A stretch of DNA of 64,000 nucleotides from Oscillospiraceae bacterium (GCA_015064895.1 SVRI01000001.1:127619-191618), one strand, 5' to 3'. Counted from the first letter of the stretch, positions 16,856 through 25,931 are shown. Notes: a model not told the origin generated them from the sequence alone. A program made the numbers and translations.

Positions 16856-18295
16856 GTGAATAACACAAAGAAAAAAAAGAAGCTGTTGACAACAAAGAAC
16901 ATATTTTTAGCACTTTTGGCTTTAGCGGCAATTGTGTTTGTAATATATGTAGTAATAGCACAAAGTCTTGCCATGAGGGTCAGCAAGGAGCTTACAGTTA
17001 ATGATACAAAGGCGATTATTGAAGAAAAAATAGCCGAGCTTCCCAAAGAGCAGGCGTTATCGGCGTTGTATCTTGCCGAAAACATTGAGGTTGATGTAAA
17101 GAGTGTCGAAAAAGGCGAGAAAAAAAGCTTTATTGTTGACTGTGAAATAAAAACACTTGACCTTTATGATATAGTTTCTCAGAATATTGACAGATATTTT
17201 GGTCTTGCATATGAATACGAGCAGAAAAGAGCCGAAGAAGGACAGATAATGAAGCCCAACTCCACTCTTATCAGACAGAATATCGTTGATGATTTTAACA
17301 AGGATATTGAGAAAGCTGAAAAGTCAAACAAGAGAGTTGTTATCAAGATATTTGAAATATCGGAAAATAATTATCAGCTTTATTATACCGACGAAGTAAT
17401 AAATGCTATTTTCGGCGATTACAGAAAGGCGGTAGAGCTTATCAATAATGCTGAAACATGTACTATTGAAGGTGAAGAAGTTTCGGTAAAAAATAACAGT
17501 ACATATAAAAACGGCATTATAGAATGCTTTACTTTGAATAACTACGAAAAGAATGTTGAGCCCGATCCCAGTATCCCTGCGGTAAAATGGCTTAATTCCG
17601 TTAAGGATTCATTTGTAAGAAATTTCCTTGAAGAAGATCAGGGAAGACCACGATACATGTATATTGTTGACGGTATAAAAAACACAATACTTGTTACTCT
17701 TGCGTCTCTCATTATTGGTATTGTCATCGGTTTTGTTGTGGCTGTAATCAGAGTAACAAATGATACAACCGGTGCACTTGATTTCGGAGCATGGATATGT
17801 AAACTGTATCTGTCAGTCATGAGAGGCACTCCGCTAATGATTCAGCTGCTTATTATTTACTTTGTTATCCTTCTGCCGGCAGGTGTAGGAAGCGTTCCTT
17901 CGGCAATTATCTGCTTTGGTCTTAATTCCGGTGCATATGTGTCGGAAATTGTCAGAGGCGGTATAATGTCGGTGGATAAGGGACAGATGGAGGCGGGCAG
18001 AAGCCTTGGTTTTAATTATATAAGAACTATGTATCATATTGTTCTTCCTCAGGCGTTCAAAGCAGTTCTTCCGTCACTTGCAAACGAATTTATCACACTC
18101 CTCAAGGAAACTTCTGTTGCATTCTATATCGGTGTTGCAGATCTTACTCTCGGAGGTCTCAAGATTCGTTCGATTACATACTCAAGCTTTATGCCTCTAG
18201 TTGCAATTGCAATCATATATCTTATTCTTGTACTTGGCCTTTCAAAGCTTGTATCAATTCTTGAAAGGAGGCTGCGTAAAGGTGATAACCGTTAG
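16856..18295 (+). CDS. Amino-acid ABC transporter permease with large N-terminal extracytoplasmic insertion
   Basis: A 479-residue permease. The last 200 residues are a standard HisM/GlnP-type domain with the EAA loop [30 protein letters not shown] (conserved EAGRSLG...LPQA). Ahead of it lies one membrane helix (about residues 13-38) and roughly 220 residues of charged sequence, presumably outside the membrane. Normal permeases of this family have about 220-250 residues in all, so the insert is unusual. It does not resemble a binding-protein domain. Start is GTG 16856 with GGAGA 7 bp upstream. The gene overlaps the ATPase gene by 14 bp. Confidence 0.88.
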   Translation: MNNTKKKKKLLTTKNIFLALLALAAIVFVIYVVIAQSLAMRVSKELTVNDTKAIIEEKIAELPKEQALSALYLAENIEVDVKSVEKGEKKSFIVDCEIKTLDLYDIVSQNIDRYFGLAYEYEQKRAEEGQIMKPNSTLIRQNIVDDFNKDIEKAEKSNKRVVIKIFEISENNYQLYYTDEVINAIFGDYRKAVELINNAETCTIEGEEVSVKNNSTYKNGIIECFTLNNYEKNVEPDPSIPAVKWLNSVKDSFVRNFLEEDQGRPRYMYIVDGIKNTILVTLASLIIGIVIGFVVAVIRVTNDTTGALDFGAWICKLYLSVMRGTPLMIQLLIIYFVILLPAGVGSVPSAIICFGLNSGAYVSEIVRGGIMSVDKGQMEAGRSLGFNYIRTMYHIVLPQAFKAVLPSLANEFITLLKETSVAFYIGVADLTLGGLKIRSITYSSFMPLVAIAIIYLILVLGLSKLVSILERRLRKGDNR

Positions 18296-19013
18296 AGGAT
18301 TATGTAAGGATTTTGGCGATAATGACGAAATCAAGGTGCTTCGCGGCATTGACGAACATATCAAAAAGGGCGAAAAGGTTGTAATTATCGGACCGTCCGG
18401 CGGCGGTAAATCCACATTCCTTCGCTGCCTTAACAGACTGGAAGAACCCACAAGCGGTGAAATCTGGTTTGGTAATGAATGCATTACCGACAAAAAATGT
18501 GACATCAATAGGCTAAGAATGAAGATGGGTATGGTTTTCCAGCACTTTAATCTGTTTCCTCATAAGAGCGTTATGGAAAACATAACACTTGCTCCCATAA
18601 AGCTTCTTAAGCTTCCCAAGGAACAAGCAGAAAAAGAAGCAATGGAGCTTCTTGCTATGGTTGGACTTGCCGACAAAGCAAATGCGTATCCTTCCCAACT
18701 TTCCGGCGGTCAGAAGCAGAGAGTTGCAATTGCCCGTGCACTTGCAATGAAGCCTGAGGTTATGCTCTTTGACGAACCAACTTCAGCACTTGACCCTGAG
18801 CTTGTAGGTGAAGTTCTTAATGTTATGAAGAAGCTTGCAAACGATGGTATGACGATGGTTTGTGTAACTCATGAAATGGGCTTTGCCAAGGAAGTTGCAA
18901 CACGCGTTCTCTTTATGTGTGACGGTGTAATTGCCGAAAGCGGAACTCCCGATGAGATTTTCACAAATCCTCAGAATCCCAGAACAAAACAGTTCTTACA
19001 AAGTATTTTATAA
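18282..19013 (+). CDS. Amino-acid ABC transporter ATP-binding protein (GlnQ/HisP type)
   Basis: A 243-residue ATPase energising the uptake system. Walker A is [10 protein letters not shown]-loop [11 protein letters not shown], signature [17 protein letters not shown], Walker [15 protein letters not shown] and H-loop VTHEMGFA, all intact and typical of polar amino-acid importers. Start is GTG 18282 behind AGGAGG (18266-18271), within the permease gene. A strong terminator follows 6 bp after the stop, closing the three-gene operon. Confidence 0.94.
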   Translation: MITVRGLCKDFGDNDEIKVLRGIDEHIKKGEKVVIIGPSGGGKSTFLRCLNRLEEPTSGEIWFGNECITDKKCDINRLRMKMGMVFQHFNLFPHKSVMENITLAPIKLLKLPKEQAEKEAMELLAMVGLADKANAYPSQLSGGQKQRVAIARALAMKPEVMLFDEPTSALDPELVGEVLNVMKKLANDGMTMVCVTHEMGFAKEVATRVLFMCDGVIAESGTPDEIFTNPQNPRTKQFLQSIL

Positions 19014-19019
19014 TACTGT

Positions 19020-19050
19020 CCGCCCCGAAAAAACGGGGCGGATTTTTTTT
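19020..19050 (+). terminator. Terminator of the amino-acid ABC operon
   Basis: CCGCCCCG / CGGGGCGG (19020-19027 and 19034-19041) with an A6 loop and eight T residues: a textbook intrinsic terminator. Confidence 0.93.
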
Positions 19051-19099
19051 GCCGTGTTTTCATTTTTTGGGGAAATTATAAATAATTATCACAAAACTC

Positions 19100-19128
19100 T
19101 TGACAAATGCCAATGTTGTTGTTATAAT
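19100..19128 (+). promoter_or_regulatory. Consensus promoter of the Fur-family gene
   Basis: Perfect TTGACA (19100-19105), 17-bp spacer, perfect TATAAT (19123-19128). The AT-rich sequence around the -10 (TTATAATAACTTTGTAA) loosely resembles one half of a PerR-type box, so autoregulation is possible but unproven. Confidence 0.85.
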
Positions 19129-19170
19129 AACTTTGTAATCAATACAAATAAATGAAAAGAGGTGTCAGAT

Positions 19171-19560
19171 ATGACTTCAGCAGAAATATTGCAAAAGCAC
19201 GGAATACGCCCGTCACTTACAAGAGTTCTGATTTACGATTATTTAAGAGAACACCGGACGCATCCCACGGCAGATGAAATATATTCGGCACTGTCACCGG
19301 AAGCGCCGACGCTTTCCAAAACTACTGTATATAACACGATGAAACTGTTGTCGGCTGAAGGGGTTATTAAAACCATCACCATTGAGGAACAGCAGGCAAG
19401 GTTCGATGCCTGTACCGATATTCACGGACATTTTCTTTGTAAATCCTGCGGAAAGGTATATGATTTTGACACGAAACTGCCGTGTATGAAAATACCCGAA
19501 GGCTTTGGTGTTGATGTGACGGAAATATACTGCACCGGTAAGTGCGAGAAGTGTAATTGA
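19171..19560 (+). CDS. Fur-family metalloregulator (Fur/PerR/Zur group)
   Basis: A 129-residue winged-helix repressor. The DNA-binding half contains RPSLTRVLIYDYLREHRTHPTADEIY and LSKTTVYNTMKLLSAEGVI; the metal half has DIHGHFLCKSCGKVYDF and the C-terminal CTGKCEKC, giving two CxxC structural zinc pairs. PerR, Fur and Zur cannot be safely told apart here; in anaerobic Clostridia PerR is common. ATG 19171 has AGAGGTG 6 bp upstream, better than the GTG at 19162. It is transcribed alone, with its own promoter and a terminator at 19609. Confidence 0.88.
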   Translation: MTSAEILQKHGIRPSLTRVLIYDYLREHRTHPTADEIYSALSPEAPTLSKTTVYNTMKLLSAEGVIKTITIEEQQARFDACTDIHGHFLCKSCGKVYDFDTKLPCMKIPEGFGVDVTEIYCTGKCEKCN

Positions 19561-19608
19561 AATATCAAAAACACTGTATAAAGGTGTCCTCACATAGGGA
19601 TAAGAATA

Positions 19609-19639
19609 AAGTCAGTAAGTTTTTGCTTGCTGACTTTTT
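19609..19639 (+). terminator. Terminator after the Fur-family gene
   Basis: AAGTCAGTAAG pairs with CTTGCTGACTT (19609-19619 and 19626-19636, one G-U), followed by TTT-G-TT-ATTTTT. Confidence 0.8.
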
Positions 19640-19640
19640 G

Positions 19641-20371
19641 TTATTTTTCTGTACTTTTGCCCCGATGCAAAAGTACCAAAAAATCTCCACTCAACAAGAG
19701 GGGATGGCTCATTCGGGAAAAGCAAAGTGCAAAAAGGCAAATTTTGACTAGGACAAATGAAACCAAACACTTCTACGAAGCCGTCAAAATTTGGATTCTA
19801 CCAATTTCAATGATACTGCCGCCCTCATTCCGCTGACCTCCCCTCTTTCGCCGTGGCGGCTTAACTCCCCTCTCTTGGTGTTGGTGCTAACTTGAAGTAT
19901 ATTCAGTTTATTGGATTGAATAATATCAAGCAGTGTATCAAAGGCTATGCTTTAGACTTTTTCGCGAAAATGAGAGTTTAAAATTCAGTAATTACTTACC
20001 CGCGTTGTGAGAGGTAAGCCGCCGCGGGTCGGGAAAGCCCGACAGCAATATTTTTCATTTTGACGGTTTTCGGTATGCCGTCAAAATGACGGTTTGTCAG
20101 CGGCGACTCGCCGCCGAGTCATCTCTCCTTTTGAGCGGAGAATTTTTGGTTCTTTTGTTTCGGGACAAAAGAACAAATAAAAGACGTTGTTTATGCGACA
20201 ACTAAAGTCCGCTTATTGCGAGTATTCCCCGTGTATTTGCCGTCGGGCTTTCCCGACCACCGCAGTGACGAAACACTCCCAAATGTATAAAAAAGCGTAC
20301 CGCAGTACGCCTTCAAATTTTATTCATTCCTAAAGAAACACCCCTTACGGCAGTGTTTTTTTGTTATAATA
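19641..20371. other. Gene-free repeat island of about 0.7 kb
   Basis: No gene is supported. It holds a 10-bp inverted repeat GTACTTTTGC/GCAAAAGTAC (19652-19677), an inverted GTCGGG-CCCGAC module (20027-20048), a palindrome GTTCTTTTGT/ACAAAAGAAC (20151-20176) and a direct GTCGGG-CCCGAC copy (20237-20258). The two palindromes resemble the hairpin that heads the CTTACTTT repeat family. The last 60 bp carry a possible AACACC...GTGTT-T7 terminator (about 20336-20361). Confidence 0.65.
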
Positions 20372-20400
20372 TTGAAATTTTATTTCTGATGTGATATAAT
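20372..20400 (+). promoter_or_regulatory. Promoter of the DUF4430 / ECF-S pair
   Basis: TTGAAA (20372-20377), 17-bp spacer, TATAAT (20395-20400), directly before the GGACGGTG ribosome-binding site. No cobalamin riboswitch can be seen between this and the repeat island. Confidence 0.78.
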
Positions 20401-20420
20401 CTTGGCGGACGGTGATAAAT

Positions 20421-20798
20421 ATGAAAAAGAAAATAATAGCAATTTGTGCCATTGTACTGACCATAGCATTAATGGCGGGAGTGTATTTGATATTTGGTCA
20501 GAAGTTGCAGAAAGGTGTAAAGCAGATAACTGTTGAGGTTGTGTACCAGGACGGTTCTGAGGAATATAAGATAAAAACTAAGGCGGAGACTCTTGAAACG
20601 GCAATGAAAGAAGCAGACGGCCTTAAATTTGAAACAAAAGACGGAATGGTAATGGTTATCAATGGTGTCAGAGCCGACTATAATCTTGACGGTGCATACT
20701 GGGCAATTTACGTAAATGACGGATACGGTAATTACGGCATATCGGAACAGCCCGTGACAGACGGCGATTGCTTCAGATTTGAATATACGAAGGCATAA
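20421..20798 (+). CDS. DUF4430 domain protein, membrane-anchored
   Basis: A 125-residue exported protein: a KKK-plus-hydrophobic segment (residues 1-26) acts as signal or anchor, with no lipobox cysteine, followed by one DUF4430 domain. Domain landmarks are TLETAMKEADGLKFE and GAYWAIYVNDGYGNYGISEQPVTDGDCFRFEYT (core W-x3-VN...GD...Y). DUF4430 corresponds to the beta domain of animal cobalamin carriers and is common on bacterial surfaces beside ECF transporters. The stop overlaps the start of the S-component gene (TAATG), so the two are coupled. Ligand binding is inferred. Confidence 0.82.
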   Translation: MKKKIIAICAIVLTIALMAGVYLIFGQKLQKGVKQITVEVVYQDGSEEYKIKTKAETLETAMKEADGLKFETKDGMVMVINGVRADYNLDGAYWAIYVNDGYGNYGISEQPVTDGDCFRFEYTKA

Positions 20799-21328
20799 TG
20801 ATGAAAAGCGGCTCAAAAGCAAAGGATGTAGCAATTGTCGGTCTTATGATAGCCGTTATCGAAGCGGCAAAGCTTGCACTGGCGCAATTGCCGAATATTG
20901 AGCTTACATCTTTTTTCATAATAATATTCACTTTGTATTTCGGCAAAAAGATATTTATTGCAATCCCTGCATTTATACTTATAGAAATTATGATTTTCGG
21001 CTTTAACCTCATGTGGGTGTTGGCATATGTATATGTCTGGCCGATACTGTTTCTTCTGACATTACTGTTTTCCAAGTTTAAAAGTGCATTTGCAATGTCA
21101 ATACTTTCGGGGTTTTTCGGTCTCGGGTTCGGATTTCTGTGTTCCTTCCCGTATCTGTTTATTTCAACGTCGCAGAATCCCGATGCGGGTCTTGCCTCGG
21201 CTATAACCTACTGGATTGCAGGCATACCGTTTGATTTAATACACGGCATTTCAAATTTTATTATTATGCTTGTGTTGTTTGCACCTGTATCCCGTATTTT
21301 AGAAAAAAGCGGATTAAGCAAAGAATAA
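20798..21328 (+). CDS. ECF transporter S component
   Basis: A 176-residue membrane protein with about five to six helices, the size and hydrophobicity of an ECF substrate-capture subunit. The segments KAKDVAIVGLMIAVIEAAK at the N-terminus and PNIELTSFFIIIFTLYFG plus YWIAGIPFDLIHGISNF fit this class. The vitamin is not assignable from sequence alone; the coupled DUF4430 gene suggests cobalamin or a related ligand. No ECF ATPase or EcfT is adjacent, so it would share modules from elsewhere, possibly those at 56.0-59.3 kb. Start could be ATG 20798 or 20801. Confidence 0.83.
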   Translation: MMKSGSKAKDVAIVGLMIAVIEAAKLALAQLPNIELTSFFIIIFTLYFGKKIFIAIPAFILIEIMIFGFNLMWVLAYVYVWPILFLLTLLFSKFKSAFAMSILSGFFGLGFGFLCSFPYLFISTSQNPDAGLASAITYWIAGIPFDLIHGISNFIIMLVLFAPVSRILEKSGLSKE

Positions 21329-21354
21329 GAGCAGACGATTTTGTCTGCTCTTTT
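21327..21354. terminator. Bidirectional terminator between ECF-S and SulP genes
   Basis: AAGAGCAGAC / GTCTGCTCTT (21327-21336 and 21343-21352) with T-tracts on both sides serves two convergent genes. Confidence 0.85.
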
Positions 21355-21356
21355 GT

Positions 21357-22991
21357 TTATGCCTTTTCGACTATTTTTGCCGCTTTTGCAAGGGCATCGT
21401 CAATGTTGTTACAGAAATTGTCTTTTCCAAGGATATTCACAAATCCCGATTTTTCCATAACCTTCATGGGTTGTTCGTTTACATGGGACAACAACACGGA
21501 AATGCCTTGACGACCGCACTTTTTAACTAAAGATTCAAGACTCTGAAGTGCCGAAACATCAAGTGAAGTAACGGCACTCATTCTCAGAATGAGGCATTTC
21601 GTGGTATCATCGGTGACGATATTCTTAAGTGAATCGGTAACTGCAAAGAAGAGTGCACCCGAAAGCTCGTATACGCTTGTTCCTTCGGGGATTGCTTTGT
21701 GCCTGTCATCTTCTGCATCCTTCCACTTGTTAACCTTTGATTCGTCACCCATTCTCTTTAAGAAGAGTGCCGCAGTAATAACAAGACCGAAGCCGATTGC
21801 AACGACAAGGTCAAATACAACTGTAAGTACGAATGTAACAACAAGTACAAGTATATCGCTCTTGGGAGCAGTTTTAACAAGACGTAAGAAGGGCTTCCAC
21901 TGGGACATATTGTAAGCAACGTGAATAAGAATTGCCGCAATTGTTGCCATGGGAATCATCTTGGCATATGGCATGAGTACAAGCATTACAAGAAGAAGCA
22001 CTACTGCATGAACAATACCTGCAACAGGAGTTCTGCCGCCGTTTTTTACGTTTGCCGCTGTTCTTGCAATGGCACCTGTTGCGGGAATACCGCCGAAGAG
22101 TGCCGAACCGATGTTACCAATCCCCTGAGCAATAAGCTCTGTATTTGAACGGTGCTTTGAACCTACCATGCCGTCTGCAACTACACATGCAAGAAGCGAC
22201 TCGATTGCCGCAAGAATTGCAATTGTAAATGCATCGGGAAGAAGTGCTTTTATGTTCGAAAGTGAAAAATCGGGCAAAGTAAACTTGGGTAAACCGCCCT
22301 TGATATCGGGATAAAGATCGCCGATTGTCACAACCTTGTTGCCGAGAAGGAAATATGCACCTACACCGATAACAACGGCAATAAGGGATGCCGGAACTTT
22401 ATCTGTAATCTTGGGGAAAACAAACAGAACCACAAGACAGACAACACCAATGATAACAGACCAAAGATTTGCCGTACCGAAGTTGTGGATGAGTGCCTCA
22501 ATCTTTTCGATTGTTTCAATGGGGGCTTCACCGTTCATATATTTTACACCGAAGAAATCCTTGAGCTGACCTACTAGGATTGTTACGGCAATACCCGCGG
22601 TAAAGCCTGTTGTGATTGTGTAGGGTATGTACTTAATGAGTGCACCGAAGCGGCATATACCCATAATGATGAGTATCACACCTGCCATAACTGTTGCAAC
22701 GGCAAGACCGCCGACACCGTTTGTTGCCACAATTCCCGCAACTATTGTTGCAAATGCCGCGGTGGGTCCTGCTATCTGAACAGTACTGCCGCCAAAGAAT
22801 GAAATAAGAAAACCTGCAACGATTGCAGTATAAAGACCCATTTCGGGACCTACACCCGAAGCTATGGCAAGGGCGATTGAAAGAGGAAGTGCAATTATCG
22901 CAACTATTATACCTGCGATAATATCCTTAACCAGCTGACCTTTGGAATAATTCTTAAGACAGCTGAACAACATTGGATTGAATGTTTTCAT
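21357..22991 (-). CDS. SulP-family anion transporter with STAS domain
   Basis: A 544-residue carrier of the SLC26/SulP family, with about 12-14 membrane segments in the first 420 residues and a cytoplasmic STAS domain at the end (LFFAVTDSLKNIV, CLILRMSAVTSLDVSALQSLE). The signature region near the N-terminus, GVGPEMGLYTAIVAGFLISFFGGS, is conserved. Substrates in this family include sulfate, bicarbonate and dicarboxylates; which one applies is not visible. It is a single gene with its own promoter (23034-23062) and GAAGGGAA upstream of the ATG. Confidence 0.92.
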   Translation of the reverse strand: MKTFNPMLFSCLKNYSKGQLVKDIIAGIIVAIIALPLSIALAIASGVGPEMGLYTAIVAGFLISFFGGSTVQIAGPTAAFATIVAGIVATNGVGGLAVATVMAGVILIIMGICRFGALIKYIPYTITTGFTAGIAVTILVGQLKDFFGVKYMNGEAPIETIEKIEALIHNFGTANLWSVIIGVVCLVVLFVFPKITDKVPASLIAVVIGVGAYFLLGNKVVTIGDLYPDIKGGLPKFTLPDFSLSNIKALLPDAFTIAILAAIESLLACVVADGMVGSKHRSNTELIAQGIGNIGSALFGGIPATGAIARTAANVKNGGRTPVAGIVHAVVLLLVMLVLMPYAKMIPMATIAAILIHVAYNMSQWKPFLRLVKTAPKSDILVLVVTFVLTVVFDLVVAIGFGLVITAALFLKRMGDESKVNKWKDAEDDRHKAIPEGTSVYELSGALFFAVTDSLKNIVTDDTTKCLILRMSAVTSLDVSALQSLESLVKKCGRQGISVLLSHVNEQPMKVMEKSGFVNILGKDNFCNNIDDALAKAAKIVEKA

Positions 22992-23033
22992 GAAGAATAG
23001 TTCCCTTCAACATATATTTTATTTTGCTTATGT

Positions 23034-23062
23034 ATTATATACCTTTAGCCGTATAAAGTCAA
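23034..23062 (-). promoter_or_regulatory. Promoter of the SulP gene
   Basis: On the minus strand TTGACT, 17-bp spacer, TATAAT; the -10 lies about 43 bp before the start codon. Confidence 0.8.
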
Positions 23063-23128
23063 CTCGGGAGAATATACAAAATAATTGTACGGAACAAATA
23101 GCGTTTATGTCTATTTTTCAAATTTATA

Positions 23129-23157
23129 TTGCAAAAATCCGTGAAATGTGATACAAT
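23129..23157 (+). promoter_or_regulatory. Promoter of the DUF1893 gene
   Basis: TTGCAA (23129-23134), 17-bp spacer, TACAAT (23152-23157). Confidence 0.7.
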
Positions 23158-23223
23158 CAACCGGAAGACAGAGTACAGAATTATGCGAAAACCGAAGCTT
23201 AACGCATTTAGAAACAGAGGATT

Positions 23224-23655
23224 ATGGAAAAGAATACTTATCTTGAAAAAGCAAAAAACATAATAAAAGACACTTCTGCTGTTTTTGCCTATGTGTCCGG
23301 AAACGAAGAAATTATTTCAAGTGCCAAGGGCATAGGTTTTGTTGCTTCGCTCTGCAACGATAAAAAGGATTTATCTAAAGGTGCAGTTGCCGATAAAATT
23401 GTGGGAAAGGCTGCCGCAATGCTGTTTGTACTCCTTGGTCTCAAGTACGTACACGCAGAAACTATAAGTACGGGTGCGGTCAAGGTGTTTGAAGAATACG
23501 GCGTAGAATATAGTTATGATGTAATAACAGAGGCAATAGTCAACCGTAAGGGCGACGGTCTTTGTCCCATGGAAATGGCGGCAAAGGATACAGAGACTCC
23601 CGAAGAAACCTTGTCAGCTGTAAATAAAAAGCTTGAAGAATTGAGAAAAAGCTGA
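23224..23655 (+). CDS. DUF1893 domain-containing protein
   Basis: A 143-residue cytoplasmic protein matching DUF1893, a family with a cytidine-deaminase-like fold. Landmarks are VGKAAAMLFVLLGLKYVHAETIS and the C-terminal NRKGDGLCPMEMAAK, which contains a conserved Cys-Pro-Met-Glu. Biochemical function is unknown to me. The ATG follows AGAGG. The gene is monocistronic, with a promoter at 23129 and a terminator at 23667. Confidence 0.85.
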   Translation: MEKNTYLEKAKNIIKDTSAVFAYVSGNEEIISSAKGIGFVASLCNDKKDLSKGAVADKIVGKAAAMLFVLLGLKYVHAETISTGAVKVFEEYGVEYSYDVITEAIVNRKGDGLCPMEMAAKDTETPEETLSAVNKKLEELRKS

Positions 23656-23666
23656 ATACAACAAAG

Positions 23667-23700
23667 AGCCGTCCCGATGGGACGGCTTGTTGCTTTTTTT
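23667..23700 (+). terminator. Terminator of the DUF1893 gene
   Basis: AGCCGTCCC / GGGACGGCT (23667-23675 and 23679-23687) followed by TGTTGC and seven T residues. Confidence 0.88.
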
Positions 23701-23720
23701 ATCAAATCTTTCCCGTGGTT

Positions 23721-23868
23721 TTGCTGTCGGGCTTTCCCGACCGGCGGTCAAACGGTGCTTCATTCGGGCATCTGACATTCCGTTCAAATTCCAAAACGAA
23801 GTCCCGAGTTCTTTTCTTTTTTGCTTACTTTTTTCTTTTCAGCAAAGAAAAAAGTAAGTTATTCAAGT
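23721..23868. repeat. CTTACTTT-family repeat, inverted copy, fused to a GTCGGG-CCCGAC module
   Basis: Read on the minus strand, the element starts TAACTTACTTTTTTCTTT-loop-AAAGAAAAAAGTAAGC, includes AACTCGGGACTTCG, GAATGTCAGATGCCCGAATG and AAGCACCGTTTGACCGCC, and then joins the GTCGGG-CCCGAC hairpin (23721-23742). It closely matches the copy at 26783-26920. Its first bases overlap the TAA stop of the rhamnosidase-like gene. Confidence 0.8.
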
Positions 23869-25871
23869 ATCTTCTTTATATCAACATCCGCAAGGAAGGG
23901 AGCAACAGCACTCATTGTGAGGTGGCAGAGGGATGTGTTCCACTTTGTGTCCTTGCCCCAGCCCTCGAAGGTCACTGTACCGCCTTCGGCAACAATTCTT
24001 CTCCATGCACCCTCGTCAAGAAGGCAGGCTTTGAGGTCATCCCATTTGTCGCATCTTACAAGTCCCATAAGCGTTGGGAAATATGTAAAGAGGGCAATCG
24101 AGCTTATCTTTCTTTCCCTTAGCATGTTAAGTATGTTTTCTTCACATTCCTTGTCGGGACAGAGACCGAAGCCGAAGGTGTAGAGATTGCCGACAATACT
24201 TACATGGTCCGAACTTAAAGAGTCGGTGAATACGTGTTTTTCCTTGTCGTAGAATGCATCGAGGAACGCCTTGTAAAGCTCTGTCATGTCACGGTAGGGT
24301 TCTTTGCCTAGTGCCTTTGCAATTTTGTTGACACTGCTTATTGCTTCAAGGTAATGTCCGCACATTACAACGTGAGGTTCTGCACAGCCCTTGGTGTCGT
24401 TGTCGATTTTCACATAGCCGTCGTGGTAGTTTTGTGGCCATTCGACAAGATTCCACTTATCCGTAACATTGATAAGCCCATCGTCTCTTTCGTAGTCTCT
24501 TATGTAAACCTCAAGAAGTTTTACGCACTTGGGATAATTCTGTTCGAGATATTCCTTATCTCCCGTTACTCTGTAGTGCCAGAGAACAAGATGCACAACC
24601 ATGAGCGAGAACTCGGCAATTTCCTGCATGAAAGAGCCGTCAAGGCAGGTCATAAGGCTTTCGGAGATGAAAGAGGAATAGAAGGCATCGTCTATAAGCT
24701 TTCTTACAATGCTGTCTTCGCCGCTTAAAAGCATGTGGGTAAGTGCCGTGTAACAGCCGTCACCGACATAAAAGCCCTTTTCTCTTTCACAGCAGTCCTG
24801 AATTACCTCCTGAACCGCATAGTGCATGGTATCCTCGCAAAGCTTCCATATAGCTTCAAGGTCTTTATTGCCTTTGTATTCAGGCTTAAGAGCACTTGCA
24901 GCTTCAAAGGGATAGTGGCGGATATTGAAGTATATATCATAAACTTCCACACCCTCGGGTATATCTATTTCGACATATCTGAACGCCTTGAAGTCGAACC
25001 ATTCGAGGCTGTCTTCGGCCCCTGACAGAATCCACGGCTCGATATATTTGCAGTTGGCACGAAGCTCATATCTTACAGTTCCGTCGTCAAGAAGCTCCTG
25101 ACCGCACTTGATTGTAAGCTCGTCACCCTTGTTTCCCTTTGCTTTCATGCAGAGGTAGCCTGCATAAACCATGCCAAAGTCAAGATAAAGGGTGTTTCCT
25201 CTCATTTCGGATACAACCGGCTCTGCCTTTTCAAACACCAGCATCTTTGACTTCTGCTCTACAAGTGTATGGTCGGCAAAATTATTCTTCTTTGCAAATG
25301 ACCAGTCGGAGTCGTCAAAGTCCCATCCTTCAAAACCGAACATTTTTGAATTTGAGTCCTGTTTTTCCATAAACTGGGTGTCATATCCGACAGTATGTGT
25401 TTCGGTAAAGGCATCATGGGGTTTTGTAAGGAATGTTTCATCGGTACAGAGCACGCACTTTCCGTCAACTTCAAGGTCGAAGATAAGACCGTGTCTGTTG
25501 TCTCCGCTCTGCCACACTCTGTTGATAAGACCGTGGTAAAGGGTATGTACGGCAATAAGGTTTTCACCCTCATTCAGATATTCCGAAACGTCAACGACGT
25601 TATAGTTATAGTTTGAATGATAGCAGGGAGCAGGACCTTGTGCCACAAATACACCGTTGATATAAAGTTTATAATAGTCGTCACCGGAAATAAACATTAA
25701 AGCCTTGCCTGTTTTGTTGAGAGTGAACTTTTTTCTGAAAAGGATATGTCTGTTTCTGTGCTCGGAGCAGTCGATATTCATTTTATCCTTTTCTCTGTGA
25801 AAAATGTTTCTCGGCTGAAGATTGCAGAATTCATCATCTGTAATCCATACGCCTTTGAAATTATGGCTCAT
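23859..25871 (-). CDS. Alpha-L-rhamnosidase-like glycoside hydrolase (GH78 type)
   Basis: A 670-residue protein without signal peptide, so probably intracellular. The N-terminal beta-sandwich (about residues 40-130: FRKKFTLNKTGKALMFISGDDYYKLYINGVFVAQGP) and the (alpha/alpha)6 catalytic barrel from about residue 330 match GH78-type enzymes. The motif DCCEREKGFYVGDGCYTA corresponds to the family's D-x-x-x-R-E-x-x-G-x-x-GD block with the acidic catalytic residues. It is shorter than many GH78 enzymes and may act on imported rhamnosides or related sugars. ATG 25871 is chosen over TTG 25877 because AGGAGG then has 8-bp spacing. Confidence 0.85.
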   Translation of the reverse strand: MSHNFKGVWITDDEFCNLQPRNIFHREKDKMNIDCSEHRNRHILFRKKFTLNKTGKALMFISGDDYYKLYINGVFVAQGPAPCYHSNYNYNVVDVSEYLNEGENLIAVHTLYHGLINRVWQSGDNRHGLIFDLEVDGKCVLCTDETFLTKPHDAFTETHTVGYDTQFMEKQDSNSKMFGFEGWDFDDSDWSFAKKNNFADHTLVEQKSKMLVFEKAEPVVSEMRGNTLYLDFGMVYAGYLCMKAKGNKGDELTIKCGQELLDDGTVRYELRANCKYIEPWILSGAEDSLEWFDFKAFRYVEIDIPEGVEVYDIYFNIRHYPFEAASALKPEYKGNKDLEAIWKLCEDTMHYAVQEVIQDCCEREKGFYVGDGCYTALTHMLLSGEDSIVRKLIDDAFYSSFISESLMTCLDGSFMQEIAEFSLMVVHLVLWHYRVTGDKEYLEQNYPKCVKLLEVYIRDYERDDGLINVTDKWNLVEWPQNYHDGYVKIDNDTKGCAEPHVVMCGHYLEAISSVNKIAKALGKEPYRDMTELYKAFLDAFYDKEKHVFTDSLSSDHVSIVGNLYTFGFGLCPDKECEENILNMLRERKISSIALFTYFPTLMGLVRCDKWDDLKACLLDEGAWRRIVAEGGTVTFEGWGKDTKWNTSLCHLTMSAVAPFLADVDIKKILE

Positions 25872-25902
25872 AACCAAAACCTCCTACGGTTTATTTACCT
25901 GT

Positions 25903-25931
25903 ATTTTAGCATTTTACAGATATTTTGTAAA
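25903..25931 (-). promoter_or_regulatory. Promoter of the rhamnosidase-like gene
   Basis: On the minus strand TTTACA, 17-bp spacer, TAAAAT. Confidence 0.7.

Noticed and set aside
19073-19137. PerR or Fur operator before the Fur-family gene
   Set aside because: Only loose, AT-rich half matches were found; they are not distinguishable from promoter composition.
19561-20420. Possible cobalamin riboswitch before the DUF4430/ECF-S pair
   Set aside because: No B12-box-like conserved block or suitable fold was seen; the region consists of repeat modules and a promoter.
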